This document shows, piece by piece, positions 23,187 through 33,610 of a stretch of 64,000 nucleotides of DNA. Under the pieces are notes generated by a model. It worked only from the letters and a program-made list of their open reading frames with translations, made no database searches and had not been told where the DNA came from. This stretch comes from Polytrichum commune (lineage: Eukaryota; Streptophyta; Polytrichopsida; Polytrichales; Polytrichaceae). The translations under genes and the position numbers were made by a program. The stretch lies in the NCBI GenBank assembly GCA_950295325.1, contig OX485807.1, positions 47,336,440 to 47,400,439 on the forward strand, read 5' to 3'. Positions within the stretch are counted from its first letter, which is position 1. Each line of letters starts with the position of its first letter.

Positions 23187-23217
23187 AGTGACACCACCAA
23201 GTATCACAAACGGTGTA

Positions 23218-23737
23218 AGGTAGAAATACCATAACCCGTTAACCACCACCCTCTAGCCGTGCACTAGACCGCCGTCATAATGGTGAAGTGCCATTTCTAA
23301 AACCGATCATGGCTCGGCGACAACTTCAATGCATGCACACCTAGTGTAGCCAATGGGAATCAAGTGTTACTCTACGGAAATGCGGAGTACCGTATTTGGT
23401 GTAGGAAGAATGTAGTGAACGAGTAGGAAGTTGGACGACTTTCCACTTTGAAAAATTGTAGCATTTTTTCGCATAGGGCAGAAAAACATGAAACAACTTG
23501 CATATATTCTTCATGAATCCTTCTCGTCTATGTTGGGAAACTATCTCATGCTTGTCAGACCAGATCTTCAATGCGAATCACCTTAATTTCACGGGTTATG
23601 GTATTTCTACCTCAGTCGTGCTCGGCAAAGCAAGTCAGAAAGACAGAAAGAAAAGAAAAGACTCGGTCGATTGAGCAGCCGGCTCCAGATCAGCTTTTTC
23701 CACGGGAAGACGCCGCACTCGGCAGAAGCAGAACATG

Positions 23738-23774
<37 letters not shown>

Positions 23775-24004
23775 TGTTTGAGTGAGAGAGAGAGAGAGAG
23801 AGTACGGGTGCATGGCAGCTGGGTCACGGGGGGCTGTCGAATATATGCAGGCTGGAGTGCAACACAAACCTAAAAGAAATTCAGGAGCAGGAGGAGCAGT
23901 GAGGTAGCCATCGTGGAATTAGTCTCTACTCCACCCGTCTGGATAAAGCTGTTTCCGTTTCTGGCCACTTCCCTCCCTCCCTCGCTTGCTCGTCCGCCAT
24001 GATA
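23218..24004. other. Intergenic sequence with (GA)n tracts, no gene seen
   Basis: Pure GA runs lie at 23742-23772 and about 23783-23802, in a GC-richer segment (23620-24000) that resembles promoter or leader sequence. No downstream exon could be tied to it on either strand. Confidence 0.45.
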
Positions 24005-25030
24005 TGATGTGGTCCACGAGCGGGGACGACTGACCGACTGCCCGACCGTTCCACCGTTTGGTGGAATTAGTGTGGGCCACGCCATTTCCCGATCACCCAT
24101 GCTACTTTTGGTTGTGATTTGAGGCGGCCCGTCGTCATTTCCGGGGCGCGGGGAGTTAGTGTGGGTTTTAGGGTTTGCGTATTCGGATGAGAGTTCAAGG
24201 CAAGGCGAATACTGTAAACTTAACTAGTGTTAAGGAAGGCGAGTACTATGGAGTTAGTGTGGGCCACATGAAGTTCCCGCCCACGGCGATTAGAGAAACC
24301 AGTGTAGTTATAGATGAAGCGGTTGAGTTTGAGAAGTAACCGGTTGATATGTTCCACTAATTTTTTTTTTTAATTTTAAAAATAAAAAATCGGCATAGTG
24401 TGGTCCACGAACGGGGACAACCGACCACTCCACTGTTTTGTGGAATTAGTGTGGGCCACGCTAATTCCCGATCACCCACGCTACTTTTGGTTGTGATTTG
24501 AGGCGGCCCATTGTGATTTCCGGTGTGGGAAGTTAGTGTCGGTTTTAGGGTTTGCGTATTTGGATGAGAGTTCAAGGCAAGGCGAGTACTATAGAATTAG
24601 TGTGGGCCACATGAAGTTCCCGCCCACGGTGATTAGAGAAACCGGTGTAGTTATAGATGAAGCAGCAGAGTTTGAGAAGTAACCGGTTGATATGTTCCAT
24701 GGGGAAAAAAAAAAAAAAAAAAAACCCTCGGCATGGTATGGTCCACAAACAGGGACAACTGACCGCTACACTGTTTTGTGGAATTAGTGTGGGCCACGCT
24801 AATTCCCGATCACCCACGCTACTTTTCATTGTGATTTGAGGTGGCCCATTGTGATTTCCGGTGTGAAAAGTGAGTGTGAGTTTTAGGGTTTGCATATTTG
24901 GATGAGAATTCAAGGCAAGGCGAGTACAGTGGAATTAGTGTGGGCCGGACTAAGTTGCCACCCATGGTGATTAGAGAAACCGGTGTAGTTCTAGATGAAG
25001 CGGTTGAGTTTGAGAAGTAACCGGTTGACG
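24005..25030. repeat. Three-copy tandem repeat, period about 335-390 bp
   Basis: TGGTCCACGAGCGGGGAC at 24010 recurs with small changes at about 24401 and 24737. The body words GGAATTAGTGTGGGCCACGC, CGATCACCCAxGCTAC, TTTTAGGGTTTGC, GATTAGAGAAACC and GAGAAGTAACCGGTTGA recur in order in each copy. Copy 1 is about 55 bases longer, with an extra TTAACTAGTGTTAAGGAAGG block. Copies 1 and 2 are each followed by a T- or A-rich tract (24360 and a 20-base A-run at 24705). Reverse ORFs repeat the same peptide because of the duplication. Confidence 0.88.
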
Positions 25031-25190
25031 TTCAAGGCTTCAGGCAAATTACGCATCGTTTTAGAGAGAAACGGTTGCATGTACGTCAAATTCTTAAAAG
25101 AGAAACCGGAACCACATGGAAACTGGTCAGAACTGGAAAGACTGAGATTTTGACTGATTGTGCCCAAAAATCTCCCCAGAAACTGTCACA
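25031..25190 (+). repeat. Family J segment (ACCGGTTGA motif), copy 1
   Basis: It continues directly from the last tandem copy with AACCGGTTGACGTTCAAGG, CGTTTTAGAGAGAAACGG and CCCAAAAATCTCCCCA. This order is shared with 51755-51970, and with 26.97-27.23 kb in reverse. Confidence 0.5.
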
Positions 25191-25297
25191 CGCCTACCTT
25201 CTATGTCTGTAGACCTAGTGTACACACCATTTCAAACGGTATTTAGTGTCACCTACATTATTTGCAAAGGGCCTTAACTAGATGTATAGGGATGGAG

Positions 25298-25932
25298 GGA
25301 GGGAATTATATCGTGCACGAATGTACCTCTCATCCATGTAAGATGTAAACTTGAACCCCCCTCCTTAGGTTTGTTGCCAACTCATCTCATACCCTGGTCA
25401 CACCGGGGTGGCCAGGTTCAACTAGCCGGTGGTTGGGGCTTGGGGAGCAATTGGCTTAGCTATCCCGGTGTGGCACCCACCCAAACAACTAAACGTGGAG
25501 ATTAGCCAGCAGGGTTTGATGCCCCTGCCCGGCACGAAAATGATGTTGCGAATGATGTGAAAATTTATTAAAATAAAAAACTTAAAAACTTAAAAACTTA
25601 AAAAGCCATGTCGGGGCGGCCTTAAGCCTACCTGGATGGCAAGGTCGGCCAACTCCGCCTACTGGATGGTTGCATGGGAGGTAGCCTGCAGCCAGCCAGC
25701 CCAGGCCTGCCTGGCCGCCACACTTCTCGGGGCCCACTAGACGGGGTTCGTTAGGCCAATCGCCATTACGGTGTGGCAAGTGTATCAAATGGCCTTGAGT
25801 AAATTAATGCGGGTCTTTAAAGTTGATTCTGGTGTCAAATCAACTTTTAAAAAGTGATCTTTGGGATGCACACTATTTCAATGTTTTATGTTGGATAAAT
25901 GTGAGGTACGTTCGTATATGATAATTACCTCT
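25298..25932. mobile_element. Family C TIR element, copy 3, split by a nested element
   Basis: The left end ACGAATGTACCTCTCATCC and the right end GGATAAATGTGAGGTACG flank the family C core. The core is interrupted inside CATCTCA|TCAAATGGCC by the 395-bp element at 25390-25784. Confidence 0.75.
25390..25784. mobile_element. 395-bp nested TIR element with TCA duplication
   Basis: The ends TACCCTGGTCACACCGG and ACGGTGTGGCAAGTGTA are complementary at 13 of 17 positions. TCA immediately precedes and follows the element, and the uninterrupted family C core at 1.65 kb carries a single TCTCAAATGACC there. It is GC-rich (GCCAGCCAGCCCAGGCC-like) compared with its host and non-coding. Confidence 0.78.
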
Positions 25933-25935
25933 CTC

Positions 25936-26115
25936 CGATGCCTAGAGGTCTCAAAGTATCATGTCTGCCAATTGCCAATGTGATACTTATTCATCAACAT
26001 ATGTAACTTTTCAAGGTGAAAGTTATTTCACATTACGGCATTTAACTTAGCACATTGGGATATTTGAGATGATAGTTTTGTGTTTTAGTATGCAATGGGG
26101 AGATATTATGCAATG
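25936..26115 (-). mobile_element. Family D fragment
   Basis: Words such as CAATTGCCAATGTGATAC, TTAGCACATTGGGATAT and TTTTAGTATGCAA follow in the same order as in the right arm of the foldback at 20715-21650. Only about 180 bases of one arm are present, and the partner arm is missing. Confidence 0.65.
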
Positions 26116-26116
26116 T

Positions 26117-26425
26117 AAATTAGTTGAGTGTTAGCTCTTGGCATTGCCCCCACGAGGGCCAATCGGAAGGCACCAATCGGACCGCTTAAAAGAGTAAGGT
26201 TTAACCAATGTGAGTAGGGTTTAGGGTTTAAGGTTCACATATGTGACATCCCCTTTCACCCTTGGATGATGCATGGTAGGTGGCGTACGTGAACTCGTTT
26301 ACATGCATTCCGAGGGGGAGAAGAAACATACAATGAAGATTAGTTGAGTGTCAGCTCTTGGCATTGCCCTCACGAGGGCCAATCGGAAGCCACCAATCGG
26401 GCCACTTAATTAGAAGAGCAGGGTT
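26117..26425. repeat. Pair of about 92-bp direct repeats
   Basis: AATTAGTTGAGTGTTAGCTC at about 26117-26208 recurs at about 26334-26425. The two share CTCTTGGCATTGCCC, ACGAGGGCCAATCGGAAG and CACCAATCGG, with starts 217 bases apart. A solo pair with unique sequence between could be a remnant of a tandem or of a small direct-repeat element. Confidence 0.7.
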
Positions 26426-26969
26426 TAAGGCTTTCTAGACCGGCCCCTCTATCTAGCTAGCTTAGTAGCTAGGTTAGCCATTTAATGCGGTGTTGCAATC
26501 CGGTTTAAAGTAACTTGGCACTTTAGTCGATTCATGGGTCGCACTGATTGCTTTTTTGGCAGTTAATATGTAAGACTCGTTCTATGGTTTGAATTTCGCT
26601 CTGATGAGATAAGCCTTTGGATCATTAATTAGGACATGCATGTTCTTCAGCAGACATCTCGATCGACCTCCGCCGACTCGCCAGTTGCAATTGATGGCGC
26701 TTAGTTATTAAGTGATTTATGTACATGTCTGTGTTCGACTTTTCAATTCATTCAATGCATCTCAATCATCACTCATCAAAGGCTACTTAGGGTACATGTT
26801 TAAGGGGTTTTAAAAGCCTAATAACCTCCTAAATGCCGAAGCAAAAATTGCCCCAAAGTTGTCTAAAATGCTTTAGTCCTATATATATATTCAGAGCTCA
26901 CTAAAGACAATTGGCATTTCTTGTGGTAGTTTTGACAGTATAGAGGTAACTTTGTATACTTAGAGGAAG

Positions 26970-27615
26970 CCTAGTCGTTCTTGGATTTGCATATGTATCC
27001 GGGCAGTGATCTGAGAGATTTTTGGGCATCACTGGTTGAGATCATAGTGTTTGCAAGTCCAACCGGTTACATGCTGACATCTTCTGGTTTTTTTTATAGA
27101 ATTGGGGTATATTCTATGAATTCCTCTAAAACGATCATTAATTCTCCTGCAGTCTTGAACGTTAGCTAGTTATTTCTCAAACTCAACCGGTTCATCTATA
27201 ACTAACTGCCGAATCTCCCCGATCATTGTATCCGGGAATGAAAAGTGACCTCTATTCAAGATGCAAATGCAGACTCATGCAAAATTGCCACTCGACTTGC
27301 ATTGTTTTGAATATTAATGTTTGAATTTCCTCTAAAATGATCGGTAATCTTCTGAAGTCATGAAAATCAACCGGTTATTTCCCAAACTCGTCTAGTTCAT
27401 TTGTGATGGTTAATTTTTTAGAGTCTCAATCCTTGACCACTTCTTTCTCAGACTCATCCCCTTCATATGTAACTAGTATTTTTCCTTAAGTCTCAAACCT
27501 CAACCGGTTATTTCTTAAACTCATCCCATTCATCTGTAACTAGTACTTTTCATGAAGTTCCAAACCTCAACCAGTTATTCCTCAAACTCATTTGGTTCAT
27601 CTATAACTAGCTGAT
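26970..27615 (-). repeat. Family J repeat cluster (CAACCGGTTATT motif)
   Basis: The complement of the 25.0-kb segment appears over 26970-27230 (TCCAACCGGTTACATG, TCCTCTAAAACGATCATTAA, CTCAAACTCAACCGGTTCAT). It is followed by shorter reiterations of AACCTCAACCGGTTATT, CTCAAACTCAT and TTCATCTxTAACTAG at about 90-120-base spacing to 27615. The 62-codon ORF at 26981 lies within the repeat. Confidence 0.6.
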
Positions 27616-28588
27616 ACTCGAGGAAAACAATAAGTCAAAGGTTTTTTTAAAAATATTGTCTTATTATATATAACCCTCCTTGCATATCTCTCACATATGT
27701 AGGGAGTTTGAGGCTTTTGGCATAAAAAATCACCCGTGTTTAGGGTTTATGTCAATGAGTGCACGGCTTCCATGCATTTGCATCTGCATTGCGGATGTTA
27801 AAGCGCAAATGCAAGGAGAGGGGGCTTGCTCTTAGTATTCTTCAAACAAATTCTCAGTCATCCACATGTTCACCATCAGAAGGTTATAATGTAAACATGT
27901 GTGATGGTATTGTTGGGCAACAATGACTGCCTAGACAAAAACATACACCTCATTTTTTGGGGTTTAATCATATAACCTACCAAGTTAGAGACACCCATAA
28001 GGGCACTTCGAGCACTTGAGTCCTTAACCTCTAAAGGCCAAAGCAAAATATTACTTATGTAGGATTTTACTTTAGAGTTTGTGCTCCTTCAAGTAAAAAA
28101 ACTACTCATTTGCAATGCTTTTACTCTTTAGAAATAGGCCCAAGCATTTAGGAGTTAAGTGCTCACATAGATATGCCTAGAACATATTGTGTTGGGCATC
28201 AATTTTTTTAATTTTTTAATTTTATTGGTCTCCATCAATCAATGTGTTGTGTATTTAGTCCTTTATATTAATATTAATAGCGTTCATTTCTAGATAATGT
28301 AATTTTCCGATTTGGGACCAAAAAACAACACCATAATCGGATCATCGACGGGTGCTTCTACCTTTATTCAAATGTAATTGAACTTTGGATGTATAAACGT
28401 GACCAACTAATGGGACCCTCCTCTAATGGCACAGTAAAAAGAAACTTGCATGGTGTGAATTTGGACAATCTTTTTGTGGGTTTAAATAACATTAACTTTA
28501 CATATGTTCATAAATTTTCAGTTCTTATTATTAGGCATCTTGGAATTGGAATTGGCACTACATAATAACCACCCACCATATTCATGAC
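27616..28588. other. Intergenic sequence, no gene seen
   Basis: AT-rich sequence without recognised repeats or coding regions. Confidence 0.45.
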
Positions 28589-28938
28589 ATCAGTAGAAAT
28601 GTGGTAGTTTTACAACACGACAATTCAACAGAGAGTGACAAGAATGACTCGGGCCCGTGTCATTCTGGCCACTCTTTGTCGAATTGTCGTGTTGTAAAAC
28701 TACACCATTTATGGTATTCAACATCACTTACTATTCGGAGTTACATTGTGTTATAATGTTTTACTATAAACTTCACTTTTGCCAATAAAGGTCAAATTGG
28801 TTGTTTTAACACTAAAGAACATTAACATCTTTACTTCGTGAAAATTTTACACTAACAATAAAAATGCTATAGCAAATGCACAACCCCAAATAGCAAGTGA
28901 CACTAAATACTGTAAACGGTGTACTGCATTTCTACTAG
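28589..28938. mobile_element. Family E element with an adjoining long hairpin
   Basis: The element core at 28707-28925 has complementary ends: CACCATTTATGGTATTCAAC and ACTAAATACTGTAAACGGTG. On its left is a 100-bp hairpin (28604-28703). An outer pair, CAGTAGAAATG at 28591 and CATTTCTACTAG at 28927, encloses both, so hairpin and core may form one composite unit. It is non-coding. Confidence 0.65.
28604..28703. repeat. 100-bp hairpin with 45-bp arms
   Basis: GTAGTTTTACAACACGACAA begins the left arm and TTGTCGTGTTGTAAAACTAC ends the right arm. The 45-base arms differ at only 4 positions around a 10-base centre (TCGGGCCCGT). High arm identity in otherwise decayed surroundings implies recent formation or a maintained structure. 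Confidence 0.88.
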
Positions 28939-30615
28939 TGTGAGGAAACAAAGATAAGATGTGTGCACCTATTTCAAGTTATGATTCATTATGAAGACTT
29001 ATAATAATGATCGCTTCGTTGTCCCTTGTTGACATGAGATGGACACTTATGATGTAATTCTAAAGGACTGAAAATGAAACACATTTGTATGAAGCAAGCA
29101 ACGTTGATATGTGACACTATGCATTACGTTGAGTGTTCGTAATTATAAATTACTAGGAACTTCACATAACATCCGGATGAGGGAGAAACATCACATCTTT
29201 GAAGTGACCCAATTTTCAAAACTTATGTTTGGTCCCAACATGGCTTGAGCTTCATAATGTTGGCGTAATCCCATTCATTGGGAAAGTGAAAATGTTGAGA
29301 GATATTTTATAGTCAATAATTTGTATGTGTAGATGATTTTGTCTCTATAGTACATCATATACTCCAAATCTATAGAAATTTTGTTTTCACTAGAGTCTCT
29401 TTCATCAATGATGGATGTGTTTATGTAGAGTCCATGAAGCTCCATGCCCCCAAAAGAGGATAATTGCTCACTTCAAGAGGAATATTGATCTTACAAATTG
29501 AAGCACATCAAAGCTCAATAGTTGAGAGAAATACAAAGCCAAAGATCAATGCTAACTTTTTTTTTGGGGGGGGGGGGGGGGTTAGCTACTTTAGAGTGCA
29601 AGAAAACATCGAAGCATCTTACCTAGATCACATAATGGCATAAGATTTCATGGACTTAATTGCATGGATGCCCAAACTATGGAGCTTCTAGTTTTAGAAC
29701 TTCCATGTGAATTTCGTTGACCACATGAAGGATCTCAAGTGCTTAAAGTGTTGCTTATAAGCACTTCTACCCTATATTCATAAAATAGAGTGCATGCTGA
29801 CCTTTGAAGGATTTTCAAAATATGAATAATCTCCTATCGATCAACTAGTGCAAGCATCTCAAAAGTTGGAATCTTTCATAGTAGGTGTTGCACACCTTAA
29901 CCCTTATAGGTCAAAGGGTGGTTTCTAAAGATGGAATTTCAATGCTCCGATGTTGATTACAATATACAAGAAGTTGTTGCAAATCACTTGAACATTACAT
30001 GCATACAATATTTAGCATATGCATGCGCCCAAAAACCATGTATACGATTATCACTGTGGATATTTACAAGTAATTCACATCAAGATATTTATTCAATGGA
30101 ATCATCTCCTAGGGCTTATGTACAACATTGTTAACCTAAAATACCTAGAACGGAAGAAGGTAGCTCAAACCTAGGAAAAATTACCTTAACATGCTTGATT
30201 GGTGGAGCTCTCTGGCATGTCATTTTGCAAGGCAATGTGACATCCAAGTGCCTCCCATCTCTCCCCCTTCATGTGCATATTAAGATACGACCTGGTAGAA
30301 GAATGCATCATTATCCGCATTCATATCAAGAAAGCAAACAATAGATGGATGTGGGAGAATTCATGGATGTGGATGCGCCGTCATTTGCCATGCAAACAAA
30401 GCAAAATAAATAGCCGAGGGTGAAAAACGCTATGCCAATATGTCTTGAACATTTAAAAAAAGTAAAAATAGATAAATAGCCTTTGGTCGCTACATCTTGC
30501 GGCCTTTCATGGCATGACAATGGTGAGCTCATTCTTCAAGAAGCCCACAAGTTATCCTATTTATATCCAATGACATTTAATGTGAATGAAAATTGGATAT
30601 TGTGTTGGAAACTAT
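28939..30615. other. Intergenic sequence, no gene seen
   Basis: It contains T9G-run sequence at about 29550-29582. The word TCATTTTGCAAGGCAATGTG at about 30220 recurs at about 30997, suggesting an old duplicated segment. No gene is supported. Confidence 0.4.
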
Positions 30616-30773
30616 TAGCCCACTCACACTTACTGGTGAGGGCCACCAGTGAACGGTTCCTACCAGCACTGGTTACATCCAATGGCTCTCACTAGCTAAA
30701 CCAACTCTAAAAGTAGGCCCTCTTGGTAGGAACCATTCACTGGTGGCCTGCACCAGTAAGTGTAGGTGGGCTA
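30616..30773 (-). mobile_element. 158-bp foldback element, family F copy 1
   Basis: TAGCCCACTCACACTTACTG at the left faces CAGTAAGTGTAGGTGGGCTA at the right. The complementarity continues inward through GGCCACCAGTGAACGGTTCC for about 55 bases. The unique centre is in the opposite orientation to copies 2 and 3. TA flanks fit a TA target. It is non-coding. Confidence 0.88.
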
Positions 30774-31070
30774 TATGTTGAGGTGATTCCCACCCATTGC
30801 CATATCCTCATTGAATGTGGAAAGTGGATAGGCCATCCACTTTTCCCAAAGAATGAGGCTAGTTCTTGCCAATGTGGCAAACTCTCAACAAACATAAGGA
30901 GACAAGATATCAATGATCTTATTTTTCCTCCGATTTTCACATCAAGTTGATTGATTTACCAAATATAATCTAGGGCACTTGAATTAATAATCTCCTTATC
31001 ATTTTGCAAGACAATGTGACATCACATTGAAAACGTTTTACTTGTCGGCCCTTCATCGATTATATGCCAA

Positions 31071-31335
31071 GAGGAAATTGTTGTATGCGAGTGCACCTCT
31101 CATTCATCCAACATAAAAACATGATATCCTACATCACAGATTATCACGTTTGATTCATGATAGGCTAACTCAAGATTCATTGCAAATATCTCATGGTAGG
31201 CTAACTCAAGATTTTTTAAGCTAATTTCGGGGTTAAATCAACTCTAGAAACCAATCTTTGGATTGCATATTATTTCAAGGTTTTTATGTTGGATGAATGA
31301 GAGTTAGGCTTGGCTTGCATGCAACTAATTCCCTC
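31071..31335. mobile_element. Family C TIR element, copy 4
   Basis: GTATGCGAGTGCACCTCTC and CATTCATCCAACATAAA lead the left end, and TTATGTTGGATGAATGAGAG the right. The core TTCGGGGTTAAATCAACTC corresponds to the family core. A short internal duplication (CTAACTCAAGATT twice) is specific to this copy. Confidence 0.72.
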
Positions 31336-32181
31336 TTGCCCAATAATATGGCCCCTTTGGGCTCAACCCCTTAAGACCAAGGTGGACGTTGTATTGAGCA
31401 ATCAACATTGTCCAACAATATATGTTTACATTATAAAATTTTGATGTTGGAAACTTAGACAGACGACAATATCAACTACACAAAGCTTCCATATGTACAA
31501 TCATCATAACATTACTAAGCACCTACATGATGAACTTTTTCCAAAGGAAGAGGTTGCGATCTAAAAACTCTAATATTTTACAAATGCTTGTCAAAAAGTT
31601 CATAGTACACACCCCCGAGTGCTCCCCATAAACGAAGAATCCCATAATCAAAGGCAAATTTATGCTCACATGGTACCTCATCCCGCAGAAAGCAACCAAG
31701 AAACCGTGTAATGTTATGATAATTACCTTAAGAAACACCGATTCTTCTTTTAATGAGCTTTTGAATACCACTAACCTAGTTTAGACAATTTTGAGACGAT
31801 TTCGCTTTGGCCTTCATTAGGGGTTAAAAACTGCTGAGCTCTTCAGACTCCCCGAATCCCAATGTTGAAGGAGACAATTGTAAGCGCATACTACACTAAT
31901 TATCCCAATCAGTGCGTCTTACTATTTAAAATCACGCAACCCTGTAACTATTTAATGAGATTGTAGTATCTCACCTAGCAAAATCATTTGTGTTCTGTAA
32001 TGTCCAAACAACCTATTGAACCTTCGTTAGTAAGAATCGAACTCCCGATTAAGACGATATTGCATTGTGTAACTCCAAATAGTGCCACACACTAATTAAA
32101 TAAAGTGTGTACCGATTGGTGGCAGGGTTAATATAACAAGTGTGCAGCAAGCTATACTTATTAAGAAAGTCACACTGCAAG
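31336..32181. other. Intergenic sequence with family E remnant, no gene seen
   Basis: At about 31980-32090, AATGTCCAAACAACCTATTGA and TTGTGTAACTCCAAATAGTG match the interior and end of the family E copy at 22.3 kb. The rest is unassigned. Confidence 0.4.
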
Positions 32182-32217
32182 AGGCGAGGGCGGGCAGGGG
32201 CAGGGGCAGGGGCAGGT
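32182..32217 (+). other. G-quadruplex-forming tract
   Basis: GGGCGGGCAGGGGCAGGGG followed by further CAGGGGCAGG gives at least five closely spaced runs of three or four G, which satisfies the usual G-quadruplex pattern. It lies in an otherwise AT-rich neighbourhood with no gene start nearby. Confidence 0.7.
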
Positions 32218-32458
32218 AGCAGGAGAATAAATTATTTTTTGTATAATTGTGTGAGCTGCAGTCGGTCTGCTTGTCTGTCTTGGGGACGCTCTTGAGTAGA
32301 TTTTGTGTCCCCCCACTAGTATAGCAATTGAAGTCCCGATCATGAGACTTAAGTGGCCCCGTTTAATGCACCTCGATGAATGAAACCCATGCCTCGCTCG
32401 GCCACATGGATGGAGGGAGCTCACCTCCTAACCACCTATTTCCAATCACCAATCACCA

Positions 32459-32500
32459 AATAATAATAATAATAATAATAATAACAATAACAATAATAAT
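32459..32500. repeat. (AAT)n microsatellite
   Basis: A trinucleotide AAT run of about 14 units with two AAC interruptions. Confidence 0.9.
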
Positions 32501-33339
32501 TTACACATATTATTTTCTACATGTACCTTCATTTACAACGACTAAGAAGTTATTGAGGGTCGAATTCTCCTTGCTTTTATTAGCTTGTTGGTTTGCACGT
32601 GGCCCGGCGATTCATGTAGCCACTTGAAAGAAAGAGAACTCAAAAATAGGAAAGAAATATTGGTATATGCTCAAAAAGGGGAGTTTTGAGGAAAAAGAAG
32701 GGGTCAAGTTTGACCATTTTTATTTTTATCTTCTCTTGTTTTCATCTTCTCTTCCACCAAAAAAATTCATTATAATTCATTATAATTTATTATAACAATG
32801 TTTTTTCTGCCACGGGCCCTGCCTTCTTCTATTTGAGCACCTCTTTTGCCTCTCGCATAGCAAAACCTATTGGACCGTGTCGGTGGATAATGTAGGTCTT
32901 AAAATATGGCTTCTGGGGACCTCCAACTCCATGGTCACTCTGGCATTTTTTCCTTGGAGTTAACCAAAGTGGTCCCGGGATGATAGTGGAGAGGCACCCA
33001 AACCGAATGGAGTGGTTGGCAGTTCGATTCTCAACTATGAAATCTTCTCTCTACTTGATAGAAAAACTAGCCAGGTAGCCACACGCCACTTATGTTCCAA
33101 AATTTTTTTAAATAAAAACTACTAAATTTAGTGCTTTAGAGTCAAGCATAAATTCAAGCAAGCAACCAAGCGCGCTTGAAAGGGGTTGAAGATGCTTTTT
33201 TTGAATTGAGAACCATTTTTGAGGTCGCTCAATGTGTTTCACGGGTGCATGATATGAGGGTAGATGCATTTGGACCACTTCTTTTCTAGCCCAAAATAAC
33301 ATTCTAGTCATGCACATTGTGGTCTGTATTTCTACCCTA
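32501..33339. other. Intergenic sequence, no gene seen
   Basis: AT-rich, with ATTCATTATAATTCATTATA reiterations near 32766. No supported gene. Confidence 0.4.
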
Positions 33340-33610
33340 AAAAGGGACTCCAAAAAAAAATGTGTTTAAAGAGATTGGACTACATGCTATCATATGCTAA
33401 CCACTCTAGGCTCAACGATCAACATGATCGGGACAACCTATATGGCCACTTAATGAGCACAACAATCTTCACTTTGATAATCATGCGAGCTCTGAAAATC
33501 ATGAAGCAAATGACTACGGCCACGATTTGTATTTGCTAATCATCTCGCACTAATTGCATGTTTCATATCCGATAAGAAACCATCTTTTTTAACACACATC
33601 TACCTCACAA
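33340..33610 (+). mobile_element. Family M dispersed repeat, copy 1
   Basis: Ordered words GTGTTTAAAGAGAT, CATGCTAxCATATGCTAACC, CTCAACGATCAACATGAT, CCACTTAATGAGCACAA, CTTCACTTTGA, CGAGCTCTG and CACTAATTGCATGTTTCATA recur at 50.8-51.1 and 52.1-52.4 kb, and partly at 59.4 kb. It is about 270 bp and non-coding. Confidence 0.7.

Larger units (their letters stand above)
22237..23217. mobile_element. Family E element split by a family A insertion
   Basis: The left part (CACACCATTCACAGTGCTTA, GTGTCACTCCCTATTCGGAG, ending ATTCCAAATAGCAA) and the right part (TAGTGACACC...AAACGGTGTAAGG, from about 23186) match the two ends of the intact family E element at 28.7-28.9 kb. Between them lie the family A copy at 22445-22946 and another 240 bases that end in a second family A terminus. 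The insertion order is E first, A later. Confidence 0.7.
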
